A DNA stretch of 64,000 nt from Citrobacter sp. wls619 (lineage in GTDB: Bacteria; Pseudomonadota; Gammaproteobacteria; Enterobacterales; Enterobacteriaceae). Positions 54,274 through 63,795 of the stretch are shown one piece after another. The position numbers were made by a program, and so were the translations under genes. The first letter of the stretch is position 1. Every line of letters starts with the position of its first letter. The notes under the pieces were generated by a model. It was given only the letters and a program-made list of their open reading frames with translations, did no database searches and was not told the origin of the DNA. The DNA lies in the NCBI RefSeq assembly GCF_005281345.1, contig NZ_SZXJ01000035.1, positions 248,001 to 312,000 of the forward strand, in the 5' to 3' direction.

Positions 54274-54759
54274 TTAGAATTTTTTCAGGATATCGTCCAG
54301 AGACTGCGGCTTATCTTCCGGGATAGTCTGGAAGAACACCTGAATCCCACGATTTTTCAGGTCGCTCAGAATGCCGACGTCTTTTTCATCCAGCGTAATG
54401 TTCTGGAATACCGCTTTGCGGTTTGGCCCACCGCCCAGCCCACCGACCTGAATGGTGGTGACGTCAAAGCCCAACTGGACCGCTTCCTGAACCGCCGCCA
54501 GGGAGGGGAACAGCACCAGCACCTTGCCGTCACCCAGCTGATTCTCTTTCCAGGCTGCAGCAAAACTTTGGTTACCGAAGCAATCCACTTTGATGTTCGG
54601 CGGCGCGGCCATCAGGTAGATATTTTTCATAAACGGATCGGCATCCAGCTCATCGCTGACCACCGCAATCCGGTTTGCCTGAGATTGCCCAACCCATTTG
54701 GTGACCACTTGTCCATGAATCAGACGGCTATCGATACGACATAAGACGATGTTTGCCAT
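54274..54759 (-). CDS. dgaB: PTS mannose-family subunit IIB (D-glucosaminate)
   Basis: The 161-residue cytoplasmic EIIB carries the phosphorylated histidine (His15) in RIDSRLIHGQVVTKWV, the mannose/sorbose-family motif. It passes phosphate from dgaA's IIA to the incoming sugar. It lies 12 bases downstream of dgaA. Confidence 0.93.
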   Translation of the reverse strand: MANIVLCRIDSRLIHGQVVTKWVGQSQANRIAVVSDELDADPFMKNIYLMAAPPNIKVDCFGNQSFAAAWKENQLGDGKVLVLFPSLAAVQEAVQLGFDVTTIQVGGLGGGPNRKAVFQNITLDEKDVGILSDLKNRGIQVFFQTIPEDKPQSLDDILKKF

Positions 54760-54771
54760 GGTGTTTATTCC

Positions 54772-55197
54772 TTATTGTGATTGTTGTAATTGACGTACGT
54801 GGGCCACAACGTCCAGGCAGCTGCTACGCCCGGCCTCGACCAGATCGGCCACGCAGGTGGTCAGTTGGCCATGCTCGCGTTTGTCGAGCGCCTCCAGCAA
54901 CAACGAGGCATTGAGCCCGGAAATCACTGCCACCGGGTAATCGGCGCTCAGCCGTGCCGCCACGTTAGACGTGGTGCCGCCAATAAAATCGGTCAGGATC
55001 AGTGAGCCTTCCGGCATAGCTTTCACTACGGCTTCGACGCGCTGATAAAATTCGCCGAGCGTATCAACGGGCATCAGCGCAATTTCCGTCACGCCTTTGA
55101 TTTCGCCCATCACCATGCGCAGGCTGTTGCAAAGCTGTTGCCCCCAGCCGCCATGAGTCAGCAGCAGGATCTGGGGCAAGGATTCAGTGGTAGTCAA
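54772..55197 (-). CDS. dgaA: PTS mannose-family subunit IIA (D-glucosaminate)
   Basis: The 141-residue EIIA has its active histidine in ILLTHGGWGQQL and the family segment LTDFIGGTTSNVAAR. It starts at TTG 55197, five bases after AGGAGG. It is the first gene of the dga operon and lies downstream of a sigma-54 promoter. Confidence 0.92.
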   Translation of the reverse strand: MTTTESLPQILLLTHGGWGQQLCNSLRMVMGEIKGVTEIALMPVDTLGEFYQRVEAVVKAMPEGSLILTDFIGGTTSNVAARLSADYPVAVISGLNASLLLEALDKREHGQLTTCVADLVEAGRSSCLDVVAHVRQLQQSQ

Positions 55198-55237
55198 AAT
55201 GGCCTCCTGGCTCGATTACATAGACATAGGTAAACAG

Positions 55238-55253
55238 AGCAAAGGTTGTGCCA
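55238..55253 (-). promoter_or_regulatory. sigma-54 promoter of the dga operon
   Basis: On the minus strand TGGCACAACCTTTGCT is a perfect match to the -24/-12 consensus (TGGCAC-N5-TTGCW), 41 bases before dgaA. The activator gene dgaR, a sigma-54 enhancer-binding protein, lies directly upstream. Confidence 0.93.
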
Positions 55254-55317
55254 GAATTTGTGTCACGTGGGGGAGTCGTGGGTGCCGACGGGGCGCAAAG
55301 CCCCGCAAGTCTTGGGA

Positions 55318-58116
55318 TTAGCTATACAGCAGTTCGTAAATATAAAAATATTCCGCGTCCGATAAGCGAATGGCATAGGCCTCTTCGATCGGCAGGAAAG
55401 CAGATTTAATGACACTAAACGCACGAACATCCAGATCTGGCTTGTTCTCCAGCGCCATCTGTAATGGTTTGCGGTTAATCACGATACGCTCGACCATACA
55501 ACAGCAGTGGATCAGGAAGCGCAGTGTCACCTGACGGCTCGGTTTGAGCGAAAGCGTGGTGGTCAGGTGATTCAGCACGCCTTCCATCTCTTTCAGAATC
55601 CGCTGCGGGTTGAGCACCGAAATATGGTTAATGATGCTCTCCATGGTCAACGCGCTAATAAAGCGCATCGCGCTGCGCTCCATCTGCAGACGGCGTTCGC
55701 TGCTGGAGAGATCCGGCGTCAGCAGGCTGAGCACCAGTTCAGGGCCTTGCTCAGAGAACAGCTCCTCGAGCGAAATAAACGGAATATCCGGCAGTCCCGG
55801 CTGGAATGTCCCCACGATGCCCGCCAGACGTTCACTGGCGTTAATCGCCTGTTGCACGCGCTCCAGGCTGCGAACTTCGTTGTAATCGAGGATCACCATC
55901 CGCGTATCCTGCGACATCAGCTCGCCGAAGCTCTCTTCCAGCACCTTTTTGATTTTTTCTGCCGTTCCCATCCCGGTGATGCAGGAGATAACCAGCACTT
56001 TACCGTTATTTTCCTGCTGCGGCGTACAGAGCTGACAGGGAATATTTTTGCTCTGCATCAACGCCGCCAGCTGCGGCAAGTCACTGGTTTCGTAGCTCAA
56101 ATCCAGCCCTATCTCCAGCAGACTGGTGAGCGTGATATTGGGCATCAGCAGAACGTCTATCTGGAATAATTTGCTGATCGTACTGCCAAAATGGACCAGT
56201 GAGCCAATATCCACCATCAGGATCAATCGGCGATATTGCCGGGTCTGGATCATCTGCGTCAGGGCTTCCAGCGTGTCATGCACCGACTGCTCGAAAGGCA
56301 TATCAATAGCGCTGAACACCTCGCGCTCCAGCACGCGATTCACGTACTGCGCCTGGCTTGTGGCGGTCGTCGCGCCGTGGGCAATCAAAATCACCCCGCA
56401 GTCCGGACTGGCGTCAATCCGTTGGCGGTAATGACGGCACTCTTTGAGGAACAGGCACAGCCAGACCACTTCCGTCGCCGGACACTGAATATGCAGCAGT
56501 TCATTGATTTTTCGGCATAACAGCGTGGCGTTTTCATATTCATCTTTGCAGCGATCGAGGATCAGGCTGGAAGAATAAAGTTGCGGAATAAGGCCGCGCT
56601 GCACGTAGCCAATCAGCGCCAGGAAGTGTTTGCGCAGCGGGTTAACCAGATTTTCCGGCAGCGTAAAACCAAGCACCTGCTCAACGCAGCCAATCAGCAG
56701 CGTGACCCGCTCTTCAATCTGATCGCCATAGCGCGGGGGATGCGCCACGCTGTCGCGGCTGTAGAGACCATATTCAAAAATCGAGCTGAGTTTGTTTTTG
56801 AGGATTGCCAGCGTTTCGGCTGGCGGTACGTTGCTGTTACGCAGGTTGATATATTCCCGGGTCAGGAAGCTGTAAAAGAGATCGCTCTCCTCAATTTCGG
56901 CTCCGGTGGCCAGCGAATTTTTCAGTGCGGGCAGCGTGCGGGCATCGATGCTCAGGTGCTCTTTGCCTTCGAACAGCGCCCCAACCAGCAGACGTTGTTC
57001 CGGCGTGGCGTTAAACGGGATTTCTGCCAGACGTTTATCCAGTTGTAGCGTATCGCTGTGCTCCGTCATTCCCGAGGCCCAGGCCTGGGCGCAGAGAAAC
57101 TGAATGTCGCTCTTGAGCTGACCAATATTACCTTCCAGCGGCTTGTTCAGCAGCCAGAGCAGCAGGGTACGGTCGATGCTTATCGTGCGCTCGATTTTAC
57201 GACTCTCACGCTGTAAGAAGCCGACAATCAATTCAACCTGCTCTTCTACCGAACGCTGGCGGATGCCGGGGAGATCGATACATACCTGAATACGCCGCTG
57301 GAAGGTGCGCAGCAATGCCGAACTGACAGGTTCGGTGGTCGCACAAATCAGACGAACCGAAATAGAACGCGCCATGGCGCTTGAACCCAACGGTCGATAC
57401 TCGCCTTTGTCGAGAATAGAGAACAGCTTTTCCTGGCCTTCATACGGCAGACGATGCACTTCATCAAGCAGCAGATAACCGCCGTCGGCCTGCTCGACCA
57501 GACCGGGTTTATTCTCGTTTGCGCCGGTAAACGCCCCCTGTCGATGACCAAACAGATGTGAAGAGAGCAGCTCCGGGTTATGGGCGTATTCCGCGCAGTT
57601 GAAATAAACCAGCGGCGGGGGCGTACCCGTGGCGCGTTCACAGGCGAAACGGTGCATCAGCTCGGCAAAAAAAGTTTTGCCGACACCAGAAGGACCGGTC
57701 AAAAGAACGTGGAGTCCGTGGGGATAAAGCACCGCCGCGCGGCCTTTTTCCACCGCATCGCGCAAACTGCGATCGTAACCAATCAGGCCCAAAAAGGGAT
57801 CGTCTGCAGCCTGATTTTCCTGGGCAGGCAACAGATCGGCAACGGTTTGTACTTCACGCTCGGACTCATCCAGTTTGCGCCCCAGCAGCGTTTCAATCGC
57901 CTGACGATGCAGAAAGAACACCGGGCGCCCGCGGCTTTTAATCGCCAGGCCGTCGTTCCAGAGCTGATTGAGATCTTTACTGACCGAGTTGCGCGCCAGC
58001 CCGAGGTTAAAGCCGATGGCCTCCGCCGTAAACGCTGTTTCCTGCGCCAGATGGGCAAGATTCAGTCCTCGCGTCAGCCGTTCCAGCTCTCCCAGTATTA
58101 TCTCAATCCGTCTCAT
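55318..58116 (-). CDS. dgaR: LevR-type sigma-54-dependent activator of the dga operon
   Basis: DgaR is a 932-residue activator with an N-terminal helix-turn-helix (about 20-60), an AAA+ domain (Walker A GPSGVGKT, 141-148; sigma-54 contact loop GAFTGA, 194-199; Walker B LLLDEV), then PRD, EIIA- and EIIB-like domains (CITGMGTAEKIK) and a second PRD. It reads PTS phosphorylation and turns on the sigma-54 promoter of dgaABCDEF just downstream. The length fits the Salmonella protein. Confidence 0.92.
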   Translation of the reverse strand: MRRIEIILGELERLTRGLNLAHLAQETAFTAEAIGFNLGLARNSVSKDLNQLWNDGLAIKSRGRPVFFLHRQAIETLLGRKLDESEREVQTVADLLPAQENQAADDPFLGLIGYDRSLRDAVEKGRAAVLYPHGLHVLLTGPSGVGKTFFAELMHRFACERATGTPPPLVYFNCAEYAHNPELLSSHLFGHRQGAFTGANENKPGLVEQADGGYLLLDEVHRLPYEGQEKLFSILDKGEYRPLGSSAMARSISVRLICATTEPVSSALLRTFQRRIQVCIDLPGIRQRSVEEQVELIVGFLQRESRKIERTISIDRTLLLWLLNKPLEGNIGQLKSDIQFLCAQAWASGMTEHSDTLQLDKRLAEIPFNATPEQRLLVGALFEGKEHLSIDARTLPALKNSLATGAEIEESDLFYSFLTREYINLRNSNVPPAETLAILKNKLSSIFEYGLYSRDSVAHPPRYGDQIEERVTLLIGCVEQVLGFTLPENLVNPLRKHFLALIGYVQRGLIPQLYSSSLILDRCKDEYENATLLCRKINELLHIQCPATEVVWLCLFLKECRHYRQRIDASPDCGVILIAHGATTATSQAQYVNRVLEREVFSAIDMPFEQSVHDTLEALTQMIQTRQYRRLILMVDIGSLVHFGSTISKLFQIDVLLMPNITLTSLLEIGLDLSYETSDLPQLAALMQSKNIPCQLCTPQQENNGKVLVISCITGMGTAEKIKKVLEESFGELMSQDTRMVILDYNEVRSLERVQQAINASERLAGIVGTFQPGLPDIPFISLEELFSEQGPELVLSLLTPDLSSSERRLQMERSAMRFISALTMESIINHISVLNPQRILKEMEGVLNHLTTTLSLKPSRQVTLRFLIHCCCMVERIVINRKPLQMALENKPDLDVRAFSVIKSAFLPIEEAYAIRLSDAEYFYIYELLYS

Positions 58117-58206
58117 CTCTTTACCGCTTAAGAAATAAATGATTGTTCAGAACATACACTATTCTGCTGCGCAAGAAAGTGAGGCGGCGTCCAGACCTTC
58201 CGGTCA

Positions 58207-58623
58207 TCAAAACGTTTTTGACAAATAATGGCGCGCGGAACCGGTTTCCGGGAAGTTATCGAGGGTCATTTGCAGCTGATAGCCGTTTTTCTGATAAAAC
58301 GGCAGCGCCTGGAAGCTCATGGTATCCACCAGCGCATGCAGGCATCCTCTCTCACGCGCCGTCTGTTCTGCAGCCTGCATCAATTTTGTGCCGTAACCGC
58401 CTTTACGCAGCGAGTCATGCATCCACAGGAAATCAATGCACAACCATTCACCTTTGATTTTGCCGATCAGCCCACCCACAATTTCATTGCGCTCATCGCG
58501 CCAGTACACTGCCAGGTCGCCAAAATTGGTCGTTTTCAGAAACTGGCGATTGTAAGCGCGTAGTCCGGCAAGCAGGGCATTTTGATCGTCTTCGGTAATC
58601 GTATCGGTAATCTGTATTTGCAT
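58207..58623 (-). CDS. GNAT-family N-acetyltransferase
   Basis: The 138-residue protein has the GNAT fold: [31 protein letters not shown] carries the acetyl-CoA-binding R/Q-x-x-G-x-G/A loop (RKGGYG), and FYQKNGYQ follows near the C-terminus. The substrate is unknown. AGGA lies a few bases upstream of the start. It is a single gene between dgaR and yicS. Confidence 0.88.
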   Translation of the reverse strand: MQIQITDTITEDDQNALLAGLRAYNRQFLKTTNFGDLAVYWRDERNEIVGGLIGKIKGEWLCIDFLWMHDSLRKGGYGTKLMQAAEQTARERGCLHALVDTMSFQALPFYQKNGYQLQMTLDNFPETGSARHYLSKTF

Positions 58624-58752
58624 CCTATCCTCCTGAAATACTACAACTTCTGGCTGATTTATTTTTAAACGTTAACACAGGCTGATGAGTGAGCCGTATG
58701 CCGTCTACACTTACTCTTGAGATGATGCGCATCAACAACAAGGATTATTATC

Positions 58753-59046
58753 ATGAAACGAGTCATTTTTCCGATTATTGCCGTCCTTTTCACGCTACCA
58801 GGCCTGGCGCAGGCTGACTCAGCTTACGGCGGGTTACAGTCGGTTCACGAAAAGAACACCGTACTCAAGGATTTGCGCAAACTTTGCACCCCACAGGGGT
58901 CACCATCGGATGAAGTGTGGGAAAAAACAATTATGTCTGATACGCGCAATCAGCAGCACATCCGTGAAGCTATTGTGGCGATAGAAAGAAACAATCAGAA
59001 CAACTACTGGGAAGCGCTTGGCAAAGTTGAGTGCCCGGATTTATAG
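58753..59046 (+). CDS. yicS: small periplasmic protein YicS
   Basis: YicS is a 97-residue exported protein of unknown role. A signal peptide (residues 1-21, ending AQA) precedes the mature part with two cysteines, in LRKLCTPQGSP and the C-terminal VECPDL, which may form a disulfide. Sequence and position near nepI match E. coli yicS. Confidence 0.92.
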   Translation: MKRVIFPIIAVLFTLPGLAQADSAYGGLQSVHEKNTVLKDLRKLCTPQGSPSDEVWEKTIMSDTRNQQHIREAIVAIERNNQNNYWEALGKVECPDL

Positions 59047-59140
59047 CCATTATGTTGGAAAATGAGCACTGTAACCGGTTTCTGTATCGCAAAAACACGT
59101 ATTGTTGCCACAACGAATAAAGAGTAAGGGAGCAACAATA

Positions 59141-60523
59141 ATGCGATACCGTTTTCCTGCGAACTTCTGGTGGGGCAGTGCCTGCTCCGCGCTGCAAACG
59201 GAAGGTGATAGCCTCAACGGCGGCAAAAGCCAGACCACATGGGATGTGTGGTTCGACCGCCAACCGGGTCGGTTCCATCAGGGAATTGGTCCGGCGAACA
59301 CATCCACGTTTTATCAGCATTGGAAACAGGACATCGCCCTACTCAACCAGCTGAAACATAACAGCTTTCGTACATCGCTGAGCTGGTCACGCCTGATCCC
59401 AAACGGCACGGGTGAGGTGAATCCAGAGGCCGTTGATTTTTATAACAACGTCATCGACGAGCTGCTGGCACAAGGTATTACACCCTTTATCACCCTGTTC
59501 CATTTTGACATGCCGATGGTGATGCAGGAGAAAGGCGGCTGGGAAAACCGTGAAGTGGTCGAGGCATTTGGCCACTATGCACAGACCTGCTTTAACTTGT
59601 TCGGCAATCGGGTGAAGCACTGGTTCACCTTTAACGAACCGATTGTCCCGGTAGAAGGCGGTTATCTGTATGATTTCCACTACCCTAACGTGGTGGATTT
59701 CAAACGCGCCGCGACGGTGGCGTACCACACCATTCTGGCACATTCGATGGCGGTTCGGGCGTATCGTGACGCAAACCATGACGGTGAAATCGGCGTGGTG
59801 CTGAATTTAACGCCTTCCTACCCGCGCTCGCAAAACCCGGCCGATGTGAAAGCCGCACACTATGCAGACCTGCTCTTTAACCGTAGTTTCCTCGACCCGG
59901 TGCTGAAGGGTGAATACCCGGCAGATCTGGTGGCATTGCTGAAAGAATACGATCAGCTTCCGACCTGCCAGCCCGACGACGCGCAGTTGATCGCCGACGG
60001 CAAAATCGACCTGCTGGGGATTAACTATTACCAACCGCGTCGCGTGAAATGTCGTGATAGCGCAGTCAATCCGAACGCACCGTTTATGCCGGAATGGTTA
60101 TTTGATTACTACGAAATGCCGGGACGTAAAATGAACCCTTACCGTGGCTGGGAAATCTATGAGCCGGGTATTTACGATATTATTACCAACCTGCGTGAGA
60201 ATTACGGCAATCCGCGCTGTTTTATTTCTGAAAACGGTATGGGTGTCGAAAATGAGCAGCGTTTCATCGAGCAGGACCAGATAAACGACAGCTATCGTAT
60301 TGAATTTGTATCTGAACATCTGAAATGGCTACACAAAGGCATTAGCGAAGGCTGCAATTGTCTTGGCTACCATATGTGGACCTTTATTGATAACTGGTCA
60401 TGGCTGAACGGATACAAAAACCGCTACGGTTTTGTCCAGCTCGATCTGGAAACGCAAAAACGCACGGTGAAAAAGAGTGGCGAATGGTTTGCTCATACCG
60501 CCGAAAACAATGGTTTTGATTAA
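59141..60523 (+). CDS. 6-phospho-beta-glucosidase (GH1)
   Basis: The 460-residue glycoside hydrolase family 1 enzyme would split phosphorylated beta-glucosides in the cytoplasm. The acid/base Glu166 is in TFNEP and the nucleophile Glu364 in ISENGMG. ATG 59141 has GGGAG nine bases upstream; the longer frame has no such site. No PTS permease lies next to it, so the sugar must enter by another system. A homologue sits at the same place in Salmonella by my recollection. Confidence 0.9.
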   Translation: MRYRFPANFWWGSACSALQTEGDSLNGGKSQTTWDVWFDRQPGRFHQGIGPANTSTFYQHWKQDIALLNQLKHNSFRTSLSWSRLIPNGTGEVNPEAVDFYNNVIDELLAQGITPFITLFHFDMPMVMQEKGGWENREVVEAFGHYAQTCFNLFGNRVKHWFTFNEPIVPVEGGYLYDFHYPNVVDFKRAATVAYHTILAHSMAVRAYRDANHDGEIGVVLNLTPSYPRSQNPADVKAAHYADLLFNRSFLDPVLKGEYPADLVALLKEYDQLPTCQPDDAQLIADGKIDLLGINYYQPRRVKCRDSAVNPNAPFMPEWLFDYYEMPGRKMNPYRGWEIYEPGIYDIITNLRENYGNPRCFISENGMGVENEQRFIEQDQINDSYRIEFVSEHLKWLHKGISEGCNCLGYHMWTFIDNWSWLNGYKNRYGFVQLDLETQKRTVKKSGEWFAHTAENNGFD

Positions 60524-60534
60524 AACCAACCTGG

Positions 60535-60556
60535 ATGCCGGATAGCGATCCGGCAT
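60535..60556. terminator. REP-like hairpin between converging genes
   Basis: ATGCCGGAT and ATCCGGCAT form a 9-bp perfect stem with a 4-base loop, 12 bases past the GH1 stop and 14 before the nepI stop. Confidence 0.65.
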
Positions 60557-60569
60557 ACCGAGCTTTAGT

Positions 60570-61763
60570 TTATTGCATACCTTTTATGCGAACTTTCGCC
60601 GCCACCAGAAGCGCCGTTAGCAGCATCAGGCTGCCGGAGAGCATCAGGGGCGACAGCAAACCAAGGTTATCGAGCGCATAGCCTCCCACCGCTGCCCCGC
60701 AGGTATTGGCAAGCTGGATCACGGCGACCTGAACGGACCCGGCTTTCTCTGCCTGATCGGCCAAAGAACGGGTGATCCACGTCGACCAACCGACCGGTAC
60801 CAACGCAAACGCCAGCCCCCAGATAATCGCAATTGCGGCCGCCACCACTTTGTCACTGCCCCATAGAATCAGCACCAGCGCGCTGAGCGCCAGCACCAGC
60901 GGCGCACCGGCTAAGGCCAGTTTTACCGAGCGCTTCAGAATTACCGAGGAGAGCGACGTCCCGACAAAGCTGGCAATGCCAAAACTCAGCAGCACCAGCG
61001 TCAGGCCATCAACGCCAAAGCCCGCCAGATTCATGTAGATCGGGCGAATATAGGTAAAGAAGGCGAACTGCCCGGCAAAGGACATGAAGATGGCAATCAT
61101 CCCGGCCATCACCCCTGGACGCTGCAACAGGCTGAACATGTTTTGTTTCTGATGCGAAGGTTCGCCAGGCAGCGAAGGCAACGCTCTCACCACCCAAATA
61201 GTGCACAGCACGCCCATCACCGCCGCGGCATTAAAGACGTTGCGCCAGCCAATGATGCCACCTAAGAAACTCCCCAGCGGGGCGGCAATGACCAGTGCGA
61301 TAGAGACTGCGCCAAAAATCACCGACAGCGCTTTCGGCACCGTACGTGCAGGGACCAGACGCATGGTCAGCGACGCCGACATCGCCCAAAAGCCGCCAAG
61401 AGCCAGACCGAGGCAGGCGCGGCCAACGAGCAGCAGCGAAAAAGAATTGGCAAAGGAAACCAGCAGACAGGAAAGCGTCAGCAGCACCGAAAAGAGGATC
61501 ACCACATAACGACGATCGGTCGCCTGAATAATTTGCGTCACAAACAGGCTGGCAAACATAGCGACAAATGCCGTCACGGTCACCGATTGCCCCGCCACAC
61601 CTTCAGAAGTCCCCAGATCCTGCGCCATCGGCGTCAGCAGGCTAACAGGGAGAAATTCAACGGTTATCAGGCAGGCAACGCAGAACGCCACGGCGAATAC
61701 CGCCGACCAGTTCGGTCGGGCATTTGCCTCAGCGCGGGATTTTTGTTCAACAGCGTCACTCAT
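60570..61763 (-). CDS. nepI: purine ribonucleoside efflux pump NepI
   Basis: NepI (YicM) is a 397-residue, twelve-span major facilitator exporter of purine ribonucleosides such as inosine. The drug:H+ antiporter family segment [23 protein letters not shown] (motif C-like) and [16 protein letters not shown] are seen. Length and sequence fit E. coli NepI (396 aa). Confidence 0.95.
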   Translation of the reverse strand: MSDAVEQKSRAEANARPNWSAVFAVAFCVACLITVEFLPVSLLTPMAQDLGTSEGVAGQSVTVTAFVAMFASLFVTQIIQATDRRYVVILFSVLLTLSCLLVSFANSFSLLLVGRACLGLALGGFWAMSASLTMRLVPARTVPKALSVIFGAVSIALVIAAPLGSFLGGIIGWRNVFNAAAVMGVLCTIWVVRALPSLPGEPSHQKQNMFSLLQRPGVMAGMIAIFMSFAGQFAFFTYIRPIYMNLAGFGVDGLTLVLLSFGIASFVGTSLSSVILKRSVKLALAGAPLVLALSALVLILWGSDKVVAAAIAIIWGLAFALVPVGWSTWITRSLADQAEKAGSVQVAVIQLANTCGAAVGGYALDNLGLLSPLMLSGSLMLLTALLVAAKVRIKGMQ

Positions 61764-61881
61764 TTTGTTACCTGCGTGGGGTTATTGTAGAAAAGTTACG
61801 CAGTGTAACATTAAATTTGTGACGCATTTAACGTTTCAGCAACTGTTTTTCATTTACTGCAAACGCCAGGCTATCGGATTC

Positions 61882-62181
61882 CTAAAGATGGAACGCGACT
61901 CTTTTACCTGTTGGCAGCTTAACATCAATGCTCAACTCACCACCCAGCGCAGCGACATAACGCTTTAGAGTTGACAGGCGTGGATCGTTATCAGCCTGTT
62001 CCATTTTTGCAATTGTTGGCTGCTTGACGCCCATTGCTGAGGCAAGTTCAGCCTGAGAGAGATTCAGTTCTTCCCTTAACATATTTAACGCAACTGCCTG
62101 ACGTAGCACTTCTACTTTTTCAGCAATGCGCTCCTGGCTTTCGGGGCTTTGTTTAGCCATCAATTCTTTAAGGGTAGCCAT
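61882..62181 (-). CDS. HigA-type XRE antitoxin
   Basis: The 99-residue antitoxin has a helix-turn-helix of the XRE type (LNLSQAELASAMGVKQPTIAKMEQ, about residues 40-63) and a tail that can contact the toxin. It is encoded 9 bases after the toxin, the HigBA order (toxin first). It probably represses the pair. Confidence 0.9.
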   Translation of the reverse strand: MATLKELMAKQSPESQERIAEKVEVLRQAVALNMLREELNLSQAELASAMGVKQPTIAKMEQADNDPRLSTLKRYVAALGGELSIDVKLPTGKRVAFHL

Positions 62182-62190
62182 AATTTTTCC

Positions 62191-62532
62191 TTACTTATTA
62201 AGGTGCTTTCGGTACTCAATATCTGCAAACTTGATCATATCTTTATAGAATTTCTTCTCGTTTATCCCTGTTTTATCCCCGGCACATAACACGATGCCAT
62301 GACGGGAAGGATCAAACGCAAAGAACGCCCGAATGGGATTGCCCTGATGTTGTACCCGTAACTCTTTCATATTTGAAAAAGCAGAATCATTCACCGTATC
62401 TGCAAACGGCCTGCCTAACTGGGGTCCATATTCGGACAAAATCATCATCGCTGCGAGCATATCCTCCTTGAGCGCTTCGGTTTGTACATCAAACCACTTG
62501 TCGAAAGCATCCGTTGTTTCCACATCCCACAT
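62191..62532 (-). CDS. HigB/RelE-family toxin
   Basis: The 113-residue toxin of the RelE superfamily (phage-derived Gp49-like/HigB group) has the core MKELRVQHQGNPIRAFFAFDPSRHGIVLCAGDKTG and a helical end FYKDMIKFADIEYRKHL. Enzymes of this group cut mRNA on the ribosome. It precedes its antitoxin by 9 bases. Confidence 0.9.
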   Translation of the reverse strand: MWDVETTDAFDKWFDVQTEALKEDMLAAMMILSEYGPQLGRPFADTVNDSAFSNMKELRVQHQGNPIRAFFAFDPSRHGIVLCAGDKTGINEKKFYKDMIKFADIEYRKHLNK

Positions 62533-62610
62533 CAGCGATCCCTCATAGCTAATAAGCCATAGGTAAATTATAGCCTATTAGCTATTAAATCAATGCTTAT
62601 CACGCACTCA

Positions 62611-63138
62611 TTATTCGCTAATCGACGCAGCCCTTGCCAGCCCGGTTATCCACTCCTGGTGACCGTTAATCATCGGATTGGGTAGCGTACGTGCCAGCTC
62701 CTGTGCCGGAACACCACGCTGCGACTCCTGGGTCAGAATACGTACGCGCCCGCCGGGTAAATCCTCAAAGAGCCAGGCGTGGATCACATCCAGGCGTGTA
62801 GTGGCATCCCCTTCCGCCCAGCCGTGCCAGGCAATACGTGCAGCCTGACCATCGACCGGTGGCGCATATTCGATGATTTGCGCTTCAATCGGGAAGCCAA
62901 AGGTTGTGAAACGGAAACGAGCGTTCATGCTCAGTAACGGTCCGGAGCCATCGTGAAACCGGATATCCGCCACGTTGCTGTAATACGTCGGCCAGCGCGT
63001 TGTGTCGTTGAGCTGCGCCCAAACGGCGCGGGTGCTCAGTCCGGCAACAATGATTTCATTGGAGGCAAAGTTATCAGTCGTCCCTGGCAAATACGCTTGC
63101 GGCCAGATAATCGCACTTTGTTGAGTCGCTTGTTTCAT
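62611..63138 (-). CDS. SRPBCC-family (polyketide cyclase-like) protein
   Basis: The 175-residue protein has a START/SRPBCC helix-grip pattern: ASNEIIVAGLSTRAVWAQLNDTTRWPTYYSNVADIRFHDGSGP, then FRFTTFGFPIEAQIIEY and a C-terminal helix. Such folds bind hydrophobic ligands. No pathway partner lies beside it and the ligand is unknown. Confidence 0.83.
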   Translation of the reverse strand: MKQATQQSAIIWPQAYLPGTTDNFASNEIIVAGLSTRAVWAQLNDTTRWPTYYSNVADIRFHDGSGPLLSMNARFRFTTFGFPIEAQIIEYAPPVDGQAARIAWHGWAEGDATTRLDVIHAWLFEDLPGGRVRILTQESQRGVPAQELARTLPNPMINGHQEWITGLARAASISE

Positions 63139-63237
63139 GGTGAACCTCGTCGTGTAAGTTAACGAGGTTCATCATGCGCGGGAGAGAGATATAAATATAA
63201 TGACGATTAAAAATATCCGTCATCACATATTTTGATA

Positions 63238-63690
63238 TCAGTGCAACCAGTGCACCCCATCCTCAGGTTGAAAAAAGGCGTTATAGCGCATCTGAAACGC
63301 ATTTATCTCCTGCATATCCGGCTCCATTTCGCGCAGAAAACCGAGCGCCAGGCGTACCTGTGCGTCGGTAATCGGCGCGGCCAGCCGGGCTTTTTGCAAC
63401 ACCCGGTGCCACTGCAGCAGATTCTGTTCATTACCGTCAACAATGACGATTTGCCAGATTAGCAGCACCTGGGCGGCATTTTGCAGATGCGATTCGTCAG
63501 GTCGATGGAGGTACTGTAAAAACGCCTCTCCCTGCACTTTCCCCATCTGATCGATCATCGATTCTACCGGCACGACATCAATACTCAGACGTTCGCTCAG
63601 ACGGCGAATCGCGCGCCGTGACCCGGACGTCAGTACCCGAAAACCCACAACAAAAACAACGACCAGCGTGGCCAGCATTATCCAAATCAT
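63238..63690 (-). CDS. yicN: DUF1198 membrane-anchored protein YicN
   Basis: YicN is a 150-residue protein of unknown role with one N-terminal span (IMLATLVVVFVVGFRVLT) and a helical cytoplasmic part ending GVHWLH, as in E. coli. ATG 63690 gives the E. coli N-terminus (MIWIML) with GGA seven bases upstream; ATG 63702 adds four residues. Confidence 0.92.
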   Translation of the reverse strand: MIWIMLATLVVVFVVGFRVLTSGSRRAIRRLSERLSIDVVPVESMIDQMGKVQGEAFLQYLHRPDESHLQNAAQVLLIWQIVIVDGNEQNLLQWHRVLQKARLAAPITDAQVRLALGFLREMEPDMQEINAFQMRYNAFFQPEDGVHWLH

Positions 63691-63795
63691 GCGCACATCC
63701 ATTACCCGACAGGACGCCCATCATAGCGGCAAATTCACCAGTGTCGACGACTGAACGTGTCATAATGTGACTTATCGAACCCATGAGCAGACATC

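Noticed and set aside
55290-55316. GC-rich hairpin GGGGC/GCCCC after dgaR as a strong terminator
   Set aside because: The stem is clear but only about 5 bp and no T-run follows on the minus strand, so a terminator call is not supported.
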